Source: SAR324 cluster bacterium SAR324-CTD7B (GTDB lineage: Bacteria > SAR324 > NAC60-12). Taken from it: 56,741 nucleotides of DNA. Below are positions 46,326 to 55,580 of the stretch, piece by piece. Every line of letters begins with the position of its first letter. Position 1 is the first letter of the stretch. The position numbers and the translations under genes were made by a program. A model generated the notes under the pieces. It was not told the DNA's origin, made no database searches, and was given only the letters and a program-made list of their open reading frames with translations. The DNA lies in assembly GCA_002082305.1 (NCBI GenBank), contig LSNO01000039.1, forward strand, positions 1-56,741, read 5' to 3'.

Positions 46326-47819
46326 TTATGAAGTAGAAAGTTTTTCCAGGTGTTCCTGGGAAGCGATGTCCGGACTGATACGCCAGGTATACAAAGGAGA
46401 AAAAACATACAAAATGAGGTATCCAAGTGCAGCATGACCGAAATATGGAGTAAAGACGAAGCCGATGACAAGCACTATAGTAAAAATTAAAAATTTTCGA
46501 CTTCGGCTCATCAAACGACCGATGTGCATATAGCGAATTGGAAAACTTATCATCAGGATTGCCGCAATTATCATCAGAAAGAAACTAAATTTTGACCAAA
46601 ACACTAGATCAGGAGTATTTGATTCAAGTGCGTTTCCAATCATTATGAAAGGTGCTGCAACTAGCAGGGCTGCACCTGGAACAGGTATTCCCTTGAAAAA
46701 TCCCGGAATGCTGTTTTGGTCCAAAATGAAGAAAACTAATCTTGTAATACCTAGAACGACATACAGAATGGCAATCCATCCATAAGGGAGTGACTGGATA
46801 GATTCATCTGTAACCCGCCCCATCAACATATAAAATATTACTGCTGGTGCAATACAGAAACTGACGGTATCTGAAACGTCGTCGAGGACTCCTCCTAAAG
46901 TAATATTATATTTTTTGGGTTTTGCTGATGGTAGCGGAGTAGTGAGTCCCAATTTTCTGGCGACTGCACCATCTATTTTATCAAAAAATCCCGCACCAAG
47001 TAAAATCAGGTAGGCTTCCTGGACCCGTCCTCGATAGGCAAATAAAATTGCTAAAACTCCCATGAGCGCATTCATTACGGTCAGGACATTTGGAAAGACG
47101 GCTAATATACGGCGGCGTAAAACCTCATCGTTCAAACAAAGATCGTCGAGGCAAGCAGTACCGTATTTACGGCAATATCCTGCAATAGAACCAAAATTGA
47201 TGATAAGGAACAGAATTTCCAAAAAGAAAAGTTGCTGAATTGGAATTGCTCCCAGCCAGCTGATCCAGGAATAAAGTGAAGAATCAGGACCACCAGGGAC
47301 ATAAAATGCGTGAATATAGAGCACAACTCCAACCGGTGCGGCAACCATTGTCCGGAGTCGAGTAACTTCCTTCATTTCTTCTTCCTCACCTTTCCGGAGT
47401 GAAAAATTACGCATGAAGTGTGCAAAATTATCCCGCATTAAGACAGTCACGCACAGGACAAATACAAAGACGACATGCAGCATTTCCAATCGAAAATCGG
47501 CACTCTCCGGCAAATACTGATAACGCCACATCATTCCCACTGCAACCATCGGAAACACGATAGCATACACCACTTTGTCCATGATCCTGTCTGCTAAATG
47601 GGCCAGTTTTGCCTGCGGTCGAAATCGGGCTGCAAACCAGCCGTCAATTATATCAAGAATCATTGCGGCAAGCAGAAAAATCACTCCGCTGTAGTAAACG
47701 AGGGGGTTATGGTCAAGCATAACGCCTATGGCGCAGATCATTCCAGCAAACACCATCGGTGGACGCCCGTAAACTAGCAGGGCGGCTACATTTGTAGAAA
47801 GAAATTTGGGTTTGGACAT
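46326..47819 (-). CDS. tandem CDP-alcohol phosphatidyltransferase
   Basis: 497 residues from the ATG at 47819; a TTG eleven codons earlier is possible. Two CDP-alcohol transferase units in one chain with many transmembrane helices. Unit 2 has the full D-x2-DG-x2-AR signature (DKIDGAVARKL) and G-x3-D-x3-D (GGVLDDVSD), with a longer insertion between them. Unit 1 has DIIDGWFAARF and LADRIMDK, with one extra residue in the DG-AR spacing and the Gly lost, so it looks degenerate. Phospholipid head-group transfer is expected; substrate unknown. ruvB follows 9 bases downstream. Confidence 0.85.
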   Translation of the reverse strand: MSKPKFLSTNVAALLVYGRPPMVFAGMICAIGVMLDHNPLVYYSGVIFLLAAMILDIIDGWFAARFRPQAKLAHLADRIMDKVVYAIVFPMVAVGMMWRYQYLPESADFRLEMLHVVFVFVLCVTVLMRDNFAHFMRNFSLRKGEEEEMKEVTRLRTMVAAPVGVVLYIHAFYVPGGPDSSLYSWISWLGAIPIQQLFFLEILFLIINFGSIAGYCRKYGTACLDDLCLNDEVLRRRILAVFPNVLTVMNALMGVLAILFAYRGRVQEAYLILLGAGFFDKIDGAVARKLGLTTPLPSAKPKKYNITLGGVLDDVSDTVSFCIAPAVIFYMLMGRVTDESIQSLPYGWIAILYVVLGITRLVFFILDQNSIPGFFKGIPVPGAALLVAAPFIMIGNALESNTPDLVFWSKFSFFLMIIAAILMISFPIRYMHIGRLMSRSRKFLIFTIVLVIGFVFTPYFGHAALGYLILYVFSPLYTWRISPDIASQEHLEKLSTS

Positions 47820-47890
47820 GTTTTTTGTTAGATAAAACAACTTATTCTGCAAAATCTGTTTCTACCATTTTACCAGCAACAACAATTATT

Positions 47891-48946
47891 TTAATAGTCC
47901 TTTAACCGATGTGCAACATTGAAGACATAAAGCAGAAGTGCGGCCCTTATATATACGCCGTTACGCAATTGCCTCCAGTACATGGCTCGTGGGTCTGCAT
48001 CTACCTCGGTTGAAATTTCGTGCCTCCTGGGTAAAGGGTGCAAAATAATGGCATCTGATTTCATTTGATTTACATTGTCGGTCGTCAAACTAAATTGGGA
48101 ATAATCTATCAGGTTGGATTCACCAGAAAGATCATACTCATCCTGAAGACGGGTCATATAAACACAATCCGCATCTGAAAGAACACTGCCCAAGTCATCA
48201 GTTTTGCGAATTTTGATGTTTTGAGAACGCAAAATATCCTCTAAATCTTCAGCAATCTGAAAAGAGGATGGTGCAACAAAATCCATCTCGACATCTTTAT
48301 ATTGACTCAATAACATCACTGAAGAGCGTACTGCCCTGCCACGCAACAGGTCACCCACAAACGCATAGCGTTTTTTACTGATTCCTCCCTTGTGCTGAAA
48401 TGATCTGTGCATAGTGTAAAGGTCAAGAAGAGCCTGAGTCGGATGTTGATCTTTACCGCTGCCTCCATTCATAATGGGCACGCTGCGTCCAGTATTATCG
48501 AGCAAATAAGCCATATATTCGCAAAATCCCGGTTTCGGATCACGCATGATAATCAAATCAAAATAGCTGCTGAAAACCCTAACTCCGTCTTCCTGACTCT
48601 CGCCTTTGTATTCAGACGACAAAGAGGGATCGCGGACTTCTCCGGTGTCCATTCCAACCATCTGGCATGCAGTCAAAAAAGACAAAAAGGTCCGTGTTGA
48701 GGGTTGGGTAAAATAGAGCATTGCCTTTTTGTGGCTCAATAAGGATTTCAGAAATTCTATCCCGTTTGGTTTGCGAGTCATTCCTTTAACGTGATCCGCA
48801 ATGTCAAATAATTCTTCCATCAACTTAATGGAGAATTGATGCGAGAGCATCACATGCTGGAGACGTCCATCTTTTTCATAATGCTGCATGCGTACTTCCA
48901 CTGACTGTGAAAAGTACTCTTCGAAGGTCTTTAGTGAGGATTCCAT
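47891..48946 (-). CDS. pyrB: aspartate/ornithine carbamoyltransferase family protein, likely PyrB
   Basis: 351 residues. Carbamoyl-phosphate motif STRTFLSF, HPTQALLDLY and HPLPRRHE are clear; MTRLQDEYD is the aspartate-binding-loop position of ATCase. It probably commits carbamoyl phosphate to pyrimidines. The chain is longer than usual (about 310) by an N-terminal ~40-residue segment. No pyrI or pyrC follows. An ornithine-type specificity is less likely since the SMG loop is absent. Confidence 0.85.
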   Translation of the reverse strand: MESSLKTFEEYFSQSVEVRMQHYEKDGRLQHVMLSHQFSIKLMEELFDIADHVKGMTRKPNGIEFLKSLLSHKKAMLYFTQPSTRTFLSFLTACQMVGMDTGEVRDPSLSSEYKGESQEDGVRVFSSYFDLIIMRDPKPGFCEYMAYLLDNTGRSVPIMNGGSGKDQHPTQALLDLYTMHRSFQHKGGISKKRYAFVGDLLRGRAVRSSVMLLSQYKDVEMDFVAPSSFQIAEDLEDILRSQNIKIRKTDDLGSVLSDADCVYMTRLQDEYDLSGESNLIDYSQFSLTTDNVNQMKSDAIILHPLPRRHEISTEVDADPRAMYWRQLRNGVYIRAALLLYVFNVAHRLKDY

Positions 48947-49137
48947 GAGCGTAAAACTGCTAAAATGAAATTAGAAAATAAGCTGTAATCTAGCCTAAAA
49001 TTCTATTCAGAAACAGTCCAGCGGAAAGGGAATGAATCAATTTTTTCAGCAGTAATAAAATTTTTTCTTGGGAGGTATTTTTTGAGAATTATAAGCGGGC
49101 AGGCAGTAATTGCAAAGTATCGTGCAACTAAATAGAG

Positions 49138-49159
49138 CCGTGTCCATTTAAGGACACGG
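49138..49159 (-). terminator. terminator of the rplL operon
   Basis: CCGTGTCC - ATTTAA - GGACACGG, 12 bases after the rplL stop, minus strand, followed by CTCTATTT. It ends the ribosomal protein operon before pyrB. Confidence 0.6.
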
Positions 49160-49171
49160 TGATAAAAAATA

Positions 49172-49555
49172 TTACTTGATTTCTGTGCTTGCTCCGGCTT
49201 CTTCAAGTTTCTTTTTGACTTCTTCTGCTTCTTCCTTGGAAACACCTTCTCTAATAGCTTTAGGAGCAGATTCAACTGCTTCTTTAGCTTCTTTCAATCC
49301 TAATCCAGTAATTGAACGGACTTCCTTAATGACGTTGATTTTCTTCTCACCAAAGCTGGTAAGTATTACATCAAATTCAGTTTTTTCTTCAGCAGCGGCT
49401 TCACTCTCTCCACCACCGGCGACAGGTGCCGCGACTGCAGCTGCAGCTGCACTGACACCGAATTTTTCTTCCATCTCTTTCACCAGTTCAGACATCTCCA
49501 GTACGGACATGTTTGCAATGAAATCAACTACTTGGTCTTTTGTTATATCTGCCAT
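49172..49555 (-). CDS. rplL: ribosomal protein L7/L12
   Basis: 127 residues from the ATG at 49555 ([10 protein letters not shown]); the 12-codon upstream reading is not used. N-terminal dimer helices, Ala-rich hinge [14 protein letters not shown], and C-terminal factor-binding domain ([20 protein letters not shown]). Stalk protein contacting EF-G and EF-Tu. Last gene of the operon. Confidence 0.97.
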   Translation of the reverse strand: MADITKDQVVDFIANMSVLEMSELVKEMEEKFGVSAAAAAVAAPVAGGGESEAAAEEKTEFDVILTSFGEKKINVIKEVRSITGLGLKEAKEAVESAPKAIREGVSKEEAEEVKKKLEEAGASTEIK

Positions 49556-49628
49556 TTTATATCTCTGATAAAGGTTAAAGTCATCCTCCATTTTAGCTAA
49601 GGGAGGAATGTGGGAAAAACCGGTTTAG

Positions 49629-50153
49629 TTATTTGCTATCCCGGATTGCAGCCAAAGTGCGAACAAATTTCGCAGGGACTGCGTTTAGAGTACGAACAAA
49701 TTGAGTTGCTGGAGCCTGCATAAGGAACAGCAGCTTCACGATGAGCTCTTCTCTTGAAGGTAGTTTGGAAAGTGCTTCCACTTCACCAGTATTGAGGATA
49801 CTTGTTTTGCTGTCTCCAACAAGTATTCCTGCAAGGATTTTTAAATTATCAATATTTTTAGCTGCCTCCGACAATACTTTGGCCTGCACAACCGGATCAC
49901 CGTCACTATATACTAACGCACGAGTTTGTGTGAACTGATCTGCAAGCTCCGAAAACGGAGTGTCTTCGGCTGCAATACGTGCCAGGGAGTTTTTGAGTAC
50001 CTTCATTGTGGAAGATGCATCATTCAACTGCTTGCGCAGTTCCACTACCTGATTGGCTTCAATTCCTCGGTAATCAACCAGCACTCCAGCTGACATATTA
50101 TTAAATATTGATCGAAGCTCGCTGACTTTAGCTTCCTTTTGACTTCGTTCCAT
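49629..50153 (-). CDS. rplJ: ribosomal protein L10
   Basis: 174 residues. Stalk base, binding L7/L12 and 23S rRNA. N-terminal GVLVDYRGIEANQVVELR is typical. Preceded by the L10 leader through which L10 represses its own translation. Confidence 0.97.
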   Translation of the reverse strand: MERSQKEAKVSELRSIFNNMSAGVLVDYRGIEANQVVELRKQLNDASSTMKVLKNSLARIAAEDTPFSELADQFTQTRALVYSDGDPVVQAKVLSEAAKNIDNLKILAGILVGDSKTSILNTGEVEALSKLPSREELIVKLLFLMQAPATQFVRTLNAVPAKFVRTLAAIRDSK

Positions 50154-50340
50154 GGCCCCTTTCCAAATTGATTAAGTTAAAAATTCACTTCTCCGGTGTT
50201 TTACACAAGTGCGAAAATTCACATTATTCTCATAGAAAAGGCTAAAACCCATTTCTAAGAAAACTGAAGATTGTGATGTAAAAAATTTGAATAAGACAGT
50301 GGAAGGAACACAGCAGAAAATTTCTGTGTCACTCGCGGAG

Positions 50341-50395
50341 AGGTGTCTCGGCAGGGTATGAATTAAGCCGTTAGGCCCCTACTGTCTCAGACAAT
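50341..50395 (-). promoter_or_regulatory. L10 leader (ribosomal autoregulatory RNA)
   Basis: In the 260-base space between rplA and rplJ the minus strand has GACAGTAGG..., CGGCTTAATTCATACC and CTGCCGAGACA, the conserved L10-leader core where L10(L12)4 binds. A further ACACAG/CTGTGT stem near 50308-50329 may be part of the leader. Confidence 0.75.
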
Positions 50396-50413
50396 CATAC
50401 TAAAAAAAATCTT

Positions 50414-51103
50414 TTATACTGTTTGTGGATCCACTTTAATTCCTGGACCCATAGTTGAACTCAAACTAAAATTTCTCAGATAAATTCCTTTTGAAGAGGA
50501 TGGTTTCATCCTCTTGACGGTGTCAACCAAAACACTGATATTTTCACAGAGCTTATCTGCATCAAACGAAATTTTCCCAACTGAAGCATGGAGATTGCCC
50601 AGTTTATCTGCACGAAATTCCACTTGACCGGCTTTGATATTTTTTATGACAGATTCAACCTCAAAAGTTACTGTACCAGTCTTTGGATTTGGCATCAACC
50701 CCCTCGGACCAAGAATTTTTCCTATTCGGCCAACTACTGCCATCATATCAGGCGTTGCAACCACACGATCAAACTCGAGCCAGCCATCCTGAATTTTTTT
50801 GGCAAAATCTTCTCCGCCTACATAATCTGCACCTGCTTCTTGCGCTGCAATTGCCTTTTCTCCCTTGGCAAAAACAAGCACGCGTACTTCCTTACCTAGT
50901 CCGTTTGGCATAGAACAGGTCCCGCGCACCATTTGTTCTGCTTTACGGGTATCAACTCCAAGCCTTAAGGCTACATCTACGCTTTCATCAAATTTAGTTG
51001 CTTTGACTTCTTTAAGCAAATTCACTGCTTCAGACAGCGTATACACTTGTTCGGATACTACTTTATCTTGAATAAATTTTGCTCGTTTACTTTGTTTACT
51101 CAT
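50414..51103 (-). CDS. rplA: ribosomal protein L1
   Basis: 229 residues. L1 stalk protein; signature [18 protein letters not shown]. Its ATG overlaps the rplK stop (ATGA). Confidence 0.97.
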   Translation of the reverse strand: MSKQSKRAKFIQDKVVSEQVYTLSEAVNLLKEVKATKFDESVDVALRLGVDTRKAEQMVRGTCSMPNGLGKEVRVLVFAKGEKAIAAQEAGADYVGGEDFAKKIQDGWLEFDRVVATPDMMAVVGRIGKILGPRGLMPNPKTGTVTFEVESVIKNIKAGQVEFRADKLGNLHASVGKISFDADKLCENISVLVDTVKRMKPSSSKGIYLRNFSLSSTMGPGIKVDPQTV

Positions 51104-51525
51104 ATTTCCTCAGTCAATACGCCCATGCTCCGGGCTGTTCCAGCCACAGACTTCACAGCAGCTTCCAAGTTGTAACAATTCAGGTCAGGCATCTTCTGCT
51201 TGGCAATATCCTCTATCTGTGCTTTGCTTAGAGTACCAACTTTTGACTCATGTGGTGTTGCCGAGCCTTTGTTCAGTTTAAGTGCCTTTTTGATCAAAAC
51301 TGGTGCAGGAGGAGTCTTGGTAATAAAGGTAAACGATCGATCATTGTAAACAGTAATCACCACCGGAATAATGGTATCCTGACCTTGTGTTTGGGCATTG
51401 AAGGCTTTACAAAACTCCATGATATTCACTCCATGCTGACCCAATGCAGGACCAATAGGGGGTGATGGATTTGCTTTACCAGCCGGAATCTGAAGTTTGA
51501 TAAAAGAAGAAATGTCCTTTGCCAT
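51100..51525 (-). CDS. rplK: ribosomal protein L11
   Basis: 141 residues. Binds the GTPase centre of 23S r[22 protein letters not shown] is the N-terminal hallmark and [20 protein letters not shown] the C-terminal RNA-binding helix region. Eleven bases after nusG. Confidence 0.97.
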   Translation of the reverse strand: MAKDISSFIKLQIPAGKANPSPPIGPALGQHGVNIMEFCKAFNAQTQGQDTIIPVVITVYNDRSFTFITKTPPAPVLIKKALKLNKGSATPHESKVGTLSKAQIEDIAKQKMPDLNCYNLEAAVKSVAGTARSMGVLTEEI

Positions 51526-51536
51526 AGTTATCTGTC

Positions 51537-52397
51537 TTATTCTACTACATGTTTTACATTTTCGAACTCCACCTCTACCGGTGTGGGACGACCAAAGATA
51601 CTAACTAATACCTTTAATTTCCTGCGTTCGAGATTTACCTCATCGATTGTTCCACTGAAATTCCCGAATGAACCTTCTGTGATTGTAACTTTCTGTCCGA
51701 CTGAGTATTCATCCTCAGTCGCTTTTTGCTGAAAACCTTCATTAACCTGGGATCGAATCTCTTCCAGTTCCTTCTCATCTAAAGGTAGAGGTTTTTGTGG
51801 AGTTCCACCAATAAATCCGGAAACCCGGTTAACGTCCATCAAAAGGTGCCACAATTCAGGTGTTAACTCCATGTGAATTAGTACATATCCGGGAAAATAT
51901 TTTTGGTTGACTTTCCTTTTTTTACCTTCCTTGGTACGAGTTATGTCTTCTGAAGGTATAAAAATCTCATCAACCAAATGTTCTATTCCCTTAATTCTTA
52001 ATTTTTCTCTAATTGTTTGTTCAACACGCCCTTCGTAACCTGAATATGCCTGAAGAATATACCATTTTACGTTCGGATTTTGGTGTTTTACCGGTTCTTG
52101 TAATTCGGTTTCTTCGGTTTTATTTTCAGTTTCCACCGAACTTTCAATATTTTCTACTTTCTCAGTTTCACCAGTATTATCATGCTCTCCAGGATCCGCT
52201 TCATTTATTTCCGGAGCATTTTCCTGTACTTCAGGATCAGCCTCATTTATCCCCGGAGCATTTTCCTGTACTTCAGGATCTAAATTAGACTCTTCCGGAA
52301 GATTCCCCTCTGGATCGCCCAAAATGATTTCCTGTGTTTCCGAATTTTTTTCCTGCTCTTCAAATATCATATCTGTTCCAGTTTGTTCTTCCACCAT
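51537..52397 (-). CDS. nusG: transcription factor NusG with acidic N-terminal extension
   Basis: 286 residues from the ATG at 52397 (a TTG four codons earlier overlaps secE). The NGN core begins at [16 protein letters not shown] and ends in a KOW domain ([19 protein letters not shown]). Before it lie ~109 residues that are very rich in Glu and Asp and contain two copies of a 14-residue unit, [14 protein letters not shown]. Typical NusG is about 180 residues. Core function: antitermination and Rho or S10 coupling. The tail may bind basic partners. Confidence 0.93.
   Translation of the reverse strand: MVEEQTGTDMIFEEQEKNSETQEIILGDPEGNLPEESNLDPEVQENAPGINEADPEVQENAPEINEADPGEHDNTGETEKVENIESSVETENKTEETELQEPVKHQNPNVKWYILQAYSGYEGRVEQTIREKLRIKGIEHLVDEIFIPSEDITRTKEGKKRKVNQKYFPGYVLIHMELTPELWHLLMDVNRVSGFIGGTPQKPLPLDEKELEEIRSQVNEGFQQKATEDEYSVGQKVTITEGSFGNFSGTIDEVNLERRKLKVLVSIFGRPTPVEVEFENVKHVVE
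52191..52280 (-). repeat. 42-base tandem repeat in nusG extension
   Basis: Two 42-base copies (52191-52232 and 52233-52274) plus the first 6 bases of a third, differing at a few bases. They encode the acidic DPEVQENAP unit. Confidence 0.9.
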
Positions 52398-52398
52398 T

Positions 52399-52587
52399 TT
52401 ATCCGGCAATAATCATTTGCATAATGTCTGAAAGACCCAAATCGGCGATTCCCAAATATAGTGCCACAGCAAAAGAGAGACAAACAACCACTGATGTGGA
52501 CTTTATTGTGGCATCACGTGTCGGCCACTGCACCCGCTTAAATTCTGCAATGACATCTTTAAAAAACTGCCGAATTCTTTTGAACAT
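52399..52587 (-). CDS. secE: preprotein translocase subunit SecE
   Basis: 62 residues, single-helix bacterial form. Amphipathic region IRQFFKDVIAEFKRVQWPTR then one transmembrane helix. Directly upstream of nusG, with stop and start about one base apart. Confidence 0.95.
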   Translation of the reverse strand: MFKRIRQFFKDVIAEFKRVQWPTRDATIKSTSVVVCLSFAVALYLGIADLGLSDIMQMIIAG

Positions 52588-52683
52588 AATCAGGTTCGCG
52601 ATTGAATTAGAAACATTCTAAATTAATATTCTTCTGCTGTTCTGCAGTCCAAACCTTTAAGTCAAAGCAGGTGCTGACAATTT

Positions 52684-52759
52684 TGGCAGGGCAGACAGGG
52701 GTCGAACCTGCGACCTTCGGTTTTGGAGACCGATGCTCTACCAACTGAGCTACTGCCCT
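52684..52759 (-). tRNA. tRNA-Trp (CCA anticodon)
   Basis: Acceptor AGGGCAG / CTGCCCT, anticodon loop CTCCAAA, T-arm GGTTCGACCC region, and an encoded 3' CCA. Between rpmG and secE. Confidence 0.97.
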
Positions 52760-52790
52760 TTTCGGACGTAAAATAAAGGCAGAAAACGAA

Positions 52791-52940
52791 TTATTTCGTT
52801 TCCTTATGTAATGTATGTTTGCGATCCCACCTGCAGTATTTACGTACTTCCATACGCTCTGTTTTTAATTTTTTGTTGCGGGAAGTAGTATAATTCCTGC
52901 GTTTGCACTCAGTGCATTCCAAGTGGATCGTGTCTCTCAT
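52791..52940 (-). CDS. rpmG: ribosomal protein L33
   Basis: 49 residues, too short to be picked by simple length filters. Reads [20 protein letters not shown] and ends HTLHKETK. The first Cys pair (C9, C12) is present, but the second knuckle reads C36-R-W-D39, so one zinc ligand is replaced by Asp. It lies between two tRNA genes. Confidence 0.95.
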   Translation of the reverse strand: MRDTIHLECTECKRRNYTTSRNKKLKTERMEVRKYCRWDRKHTLHKETK

Positions 52941-52974
52941 ATTTTCATTACCTTAAAAAACTACTATAATAAAT

Positions 52975-53049
52975 TGGAGCCTGAGAGCAGGATTGAACTG
53001 CCGACCTCTTCCTTACCAAGGAAACGCTCTACCACTGAGCTACCCAGGC
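52975..53049 (-). tRNA. tRNA-Thr (GGT anticodon)
   Basis: Acceptor GCCTGGG / CTCAGGC, anticodon loop TTGGTAA, encoded CCA. Confidence 0.96.
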
Positions 53050-53083
53050 TTAAAACTCATACTGTTATAAGCTTTTGAAGCTG

Positions 53084-53168
53084 TGGTGGGGAGAGAAGGA
53101 TTCGAACCTTCGAAGGCGTAGCCGTCAGATTTACAGTCTGATCCCGTTGACCGCTTGGGTATCTCCCC
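53084..53168 (-). tRNA. tRNA-Tyr (GTA anticodon)
   Basis: Class II tRNA with long variable arm (ACGGCTACGCCTTCG), anticodon loop CTGTAAA, acceptor GGGGAGA / TCTCCCC, encoded CCA. Confidence 0.97.
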
Positions 53169-53172
53169 ATGC

Positions 53173-53248
53173 TGGAGCTGGCAATAGGACTTGAACCTAC
53201 AACCTGCTGATTACAAATCAGCTGCTCTACCAGTTGAGCTATGCCAGC
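53173..53248 (-). tRNA. tRNA-Thr (TGT anticodon)
   Basis: Acceptor GCTGGCA / TGCCAGC, anticodon loop TTTGTAA, encoded CCA. First RNA of the tRNA-ribosomal operon. Confidence 0.97.
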
Positions 53249-53264
53249 ATGAGTTAAACGGTTA

Positions 53265-53293
53265 ATTATGTAATGCCAGTTGATATTTGTCAA
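53265..53293 (-). promoter_or_regulatory. promoter of the tRNA / secE-nusG-rpl operon
   Basis: Minus strand TTGACA, 17 bases, CATAAT, 17 bases before tRNA-Thr. The downstream genes from tRNA-Thr to rplL all point the same way, so a single long transcript is plausible. Confidence 0.8.
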
Positions 53294-53379
53294 TATAAAA
53301 CATAAATTATCTGTTTCTACCACATTAAAAATGCGGGCAAAATGTAATCAGGATACTTGAAAAATAAACAGTAATTAAA

Positions 53380-54666
53380 TTATGCGGCGGCCAATGAAAT
53401 GTTGGAGCCGGCAGAAATTTTCCGGTCAGGAAGATTAATTGTATGATCTTTGCTGAATTGATAATCTTGAAAAACTTCTTCTGCACTTAGAAGCTGATAC
53501 TTGCCATCCTCAAGTTTATGAGTTGTATCTTTCAGGCGGTAAACATAGTGGCCACATGTCCAGATTTTAAATTTACGAAATTGTGTGCAGAGGCATGTTT
53601 TGTCCTGCACAGAAATATTTTCCGGATTTTTCTCCAGTTCTCGGTTGTAGGCATCCACGTATTGACAGTGCCCTTTGCTGTCCAGAATATAACCGAAAGC
53701 TTCACAATTTGGCCTGATTCCTGAGCCGATACCAGGAGACTGTCGAAGCATCCGCATAGGGTAACCGGTTGGAGAAATAGTGTTAACAACAATATCATCC
53801 TCAACTGCTTCCAGGTAATGATGTTTTGTTTTTTCCGGTAATCCGCATTCATGAGTAACCGTAAAGCGGGTGGCCACCTGAACAGCAGAAGATCCGGATT
53901 CTAAAAATTCCACTGCATCAGTTCCGTTAAAAATGCCGCCGGCAGGAACAACAGGTATATTTAATTCGTTTTCTTTTAAAAATACTAAAACATCATTGAC
54001 AATTGTTTTAAGATCATACTCCTGCCAATCATCTGCACCAAAACCTAGATGTCCTCCGGCCAACGGTCCTTCAACCGTTATATAATCCGGAAGACGCTTG
54101 TATTTTGCTGCTCTCTTGAGAAAAGGACGTAAAGCTCTTGCTGAAGACACAATGATGCCAATCAAAACGTCATGAAAACGGGGGTGGTCCTTCATAAGCT
54201 CCATTGAGCCTAAATGAAGTCCTGCACTCAAGGTTATACCCTCAATACCTGAATCCATTGCTGCAAGCAATCGAGCCTGCAGAGTGTCACGAGGACTGTT
54301 CATCGTGAGCTTTTCCATGCAGTTGATAAAAATCGCTCCGTCTCCTTTTTTTGATTCCATTGTACGGCTCACAAAAAGACGTTGAGCTTCGGCCAGTCTT
54401 TCCAAGTCAAACTTTACAGCAGATTTATCCGTATTACCAATATTGTATTTGTATTTTTTTTGTTTCTCCTGCACAAATTTTGTATTAAAACGCCGGTCTG
54501 AAACTGTGGGAACCATTGCATCGGAGATGTGCCCAATTCCTCCCAAACGTGCTGCTTCCAGAGCAAGTTCTGCAGTAGAGATATCAACTCCCATTCCACC
54601 AACGATTATGGGCACATATTCCCGTCCACCAAGTTTCAAGCGGAAATCATTCATGGCTTTGCTCAT
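53380..54666 (-). CDS. nitronate monooxygenase / NPD-family flavoprotein
   Basis: 428 residues. FMN-binding TIM barrel of the 2-nitropropane dioxygenase family: VPIIVGGMGVDISTAELAL, VEGPLAGGHLGFGADDW and VPAGGIFNGTDAVEFL. A C-terminal segment of ~110 residues has Cys clusters (TCLCTQFRKFKIWTCGH) that might bind metal. Divergent relatives include FabK, but the classical FabI is next door, so a separate flavin-dependent function is likely. Confidence 0.83.
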   Translation of the reverse strand: MSKAMNDFRLKLGGREYVPIIVGGMGVDISTAELALEAARLGGIGHISDAMVPTVSDRRFNTKFVQEKQKKYKYNIGNTDKSAVKFDLERLAEAQRLFVSRTMESKKGDGAIFINCMEKLTMNSPRDTLQARLLAAMDSGIEGITLSAGLHLGSMELMKDHPRFHDVLIGIIVSSARALRPFLKRAAKYKRLPDYITVEGPLAGGHLGFGADDWQEYDLKTIVNDVLVFLKENELNIPVVPAGGIFNGTDAVEFLESGSSAVQVATRFTVTHECGLPEKTKHHYLEAVEDDIVVNTISPTGYPMRMLRQSPGIGSGIRPNCEAFGYILDSKGHCQYVDAYNRELEKNPENISVQDKTCLCTQFRKFKIWTCGHYVYRLKDTTHKLEDGKYQLLSAEEVFQDYQFSKDHTINLPDRKISAGSNISLAAA

Positions 54667-54719
54667 ATCATCCTCACTTTTCTTAGGGTTTGCTTATTAA
54701 AAATATTCTTCAGTATTTA

Positions 54720-55502
54720 TCAATTGGCCATAATCGAATAACCACAATCTACGTAGATCACTTGTCCTGTAATCCCCGATGAGGCCTCACTTGCTAAAAA
54801 TACAGCTGTTTGAGCTACTTCACTTTGTGTAACAGTGCGTTTCATTGCCGAATGCTCACCGGCAACACGCATCAATTCAGGAAAATCTTTGATTCCGGCA
54901 GAAGACAAAGTCCTTATTGCCCCGGGAGATATCACATTCACACGAATATTGTCCGGACCTGCTTCCTTTGCCAGATAGCGGGATGATGCTTCCAAAGAAG
55001 CTTTTGCCGGTCCCATCACATGATAATGCGGAACTGCCAGCATGGAACCAATAAAACTCATGCTGATTATACTGCCCCCACCACGTTTTTTCATCATGGG
55101 GATTATTCCCTCTGCGAGTGGTAGCAAAGAAAATGCACTGATTTCATGTGCTTTAGCAAAACCATTACGGCTGGTACTTGAAAATTCGACTTGAAGGTCT
55201 TTTTGATCTGCAAAAGCTAAACTGTGAATCAAAAAATCAATTTCGCCCCAATGATTGTTTAATGCTCTGATTAACAACTGAATCGAATTATCATCTGCAA
55301 CATCACATTCCTGAATCAGGGTAGCATTTACTTTTTCTCCAAGCTTTTTGACATTTGCTTCAAAACGTCCTTTTGGATCACTAAGAAAAGTCAGTGCCAG
55401 CTCTGCACCTTTTTTATGACACTGTTCGGCAACAGACCATGCAATACTGCGTTGATTACCGACTCCAAGAATTACACCTCTTTTCCCAGATAAACCGCCC
55501 AT
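54720..55502 (-). CDS. fabI: enoyl-ACP reductase (NADH), FabI
   Basis: 260 residues. SDR fold: GVGNQRSIAW nucleotide loop, catalytic Y160 and K167 (VPHYHVMGPAK), and the FabI C-terminus SSGITGQVIYVDCGYSI. The first Tyr of E. coli FabI (Y146) is F150 here. It completes each fatty-acid elongation cycle. Confidence 0.94.
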   Translation of the reverse strand: MGGLSGKRGVILGVGNQRSIAWSVAEQCHKKGAELALTFLSDPKGRFEANVKKLGEKVNATLIQECDVADDNSIQLLIRALNNHWGEIDFLIHSLAFADQKDLQVEFSSTSRNGFAKAHEISAFSLLPLAEGIIPMMKKRGGGSIISMSFIGSMLAVPHYHVMGPAKASLEASSRYLAKEAGPDNIRVNVISPGAIRTLSSAGIKDFPELMRVAGEHSAMKRTVTQSEVAQTAVFLASEASSGITGQVIYVDCGYSIMAN

Positions 55503-55580
55503 GTCTCTTTTCCTTATTTCAATAACATTTTGTAAAGGATTAAATTAAAACAGAATGATGTTATAATTTAACACAATTTA

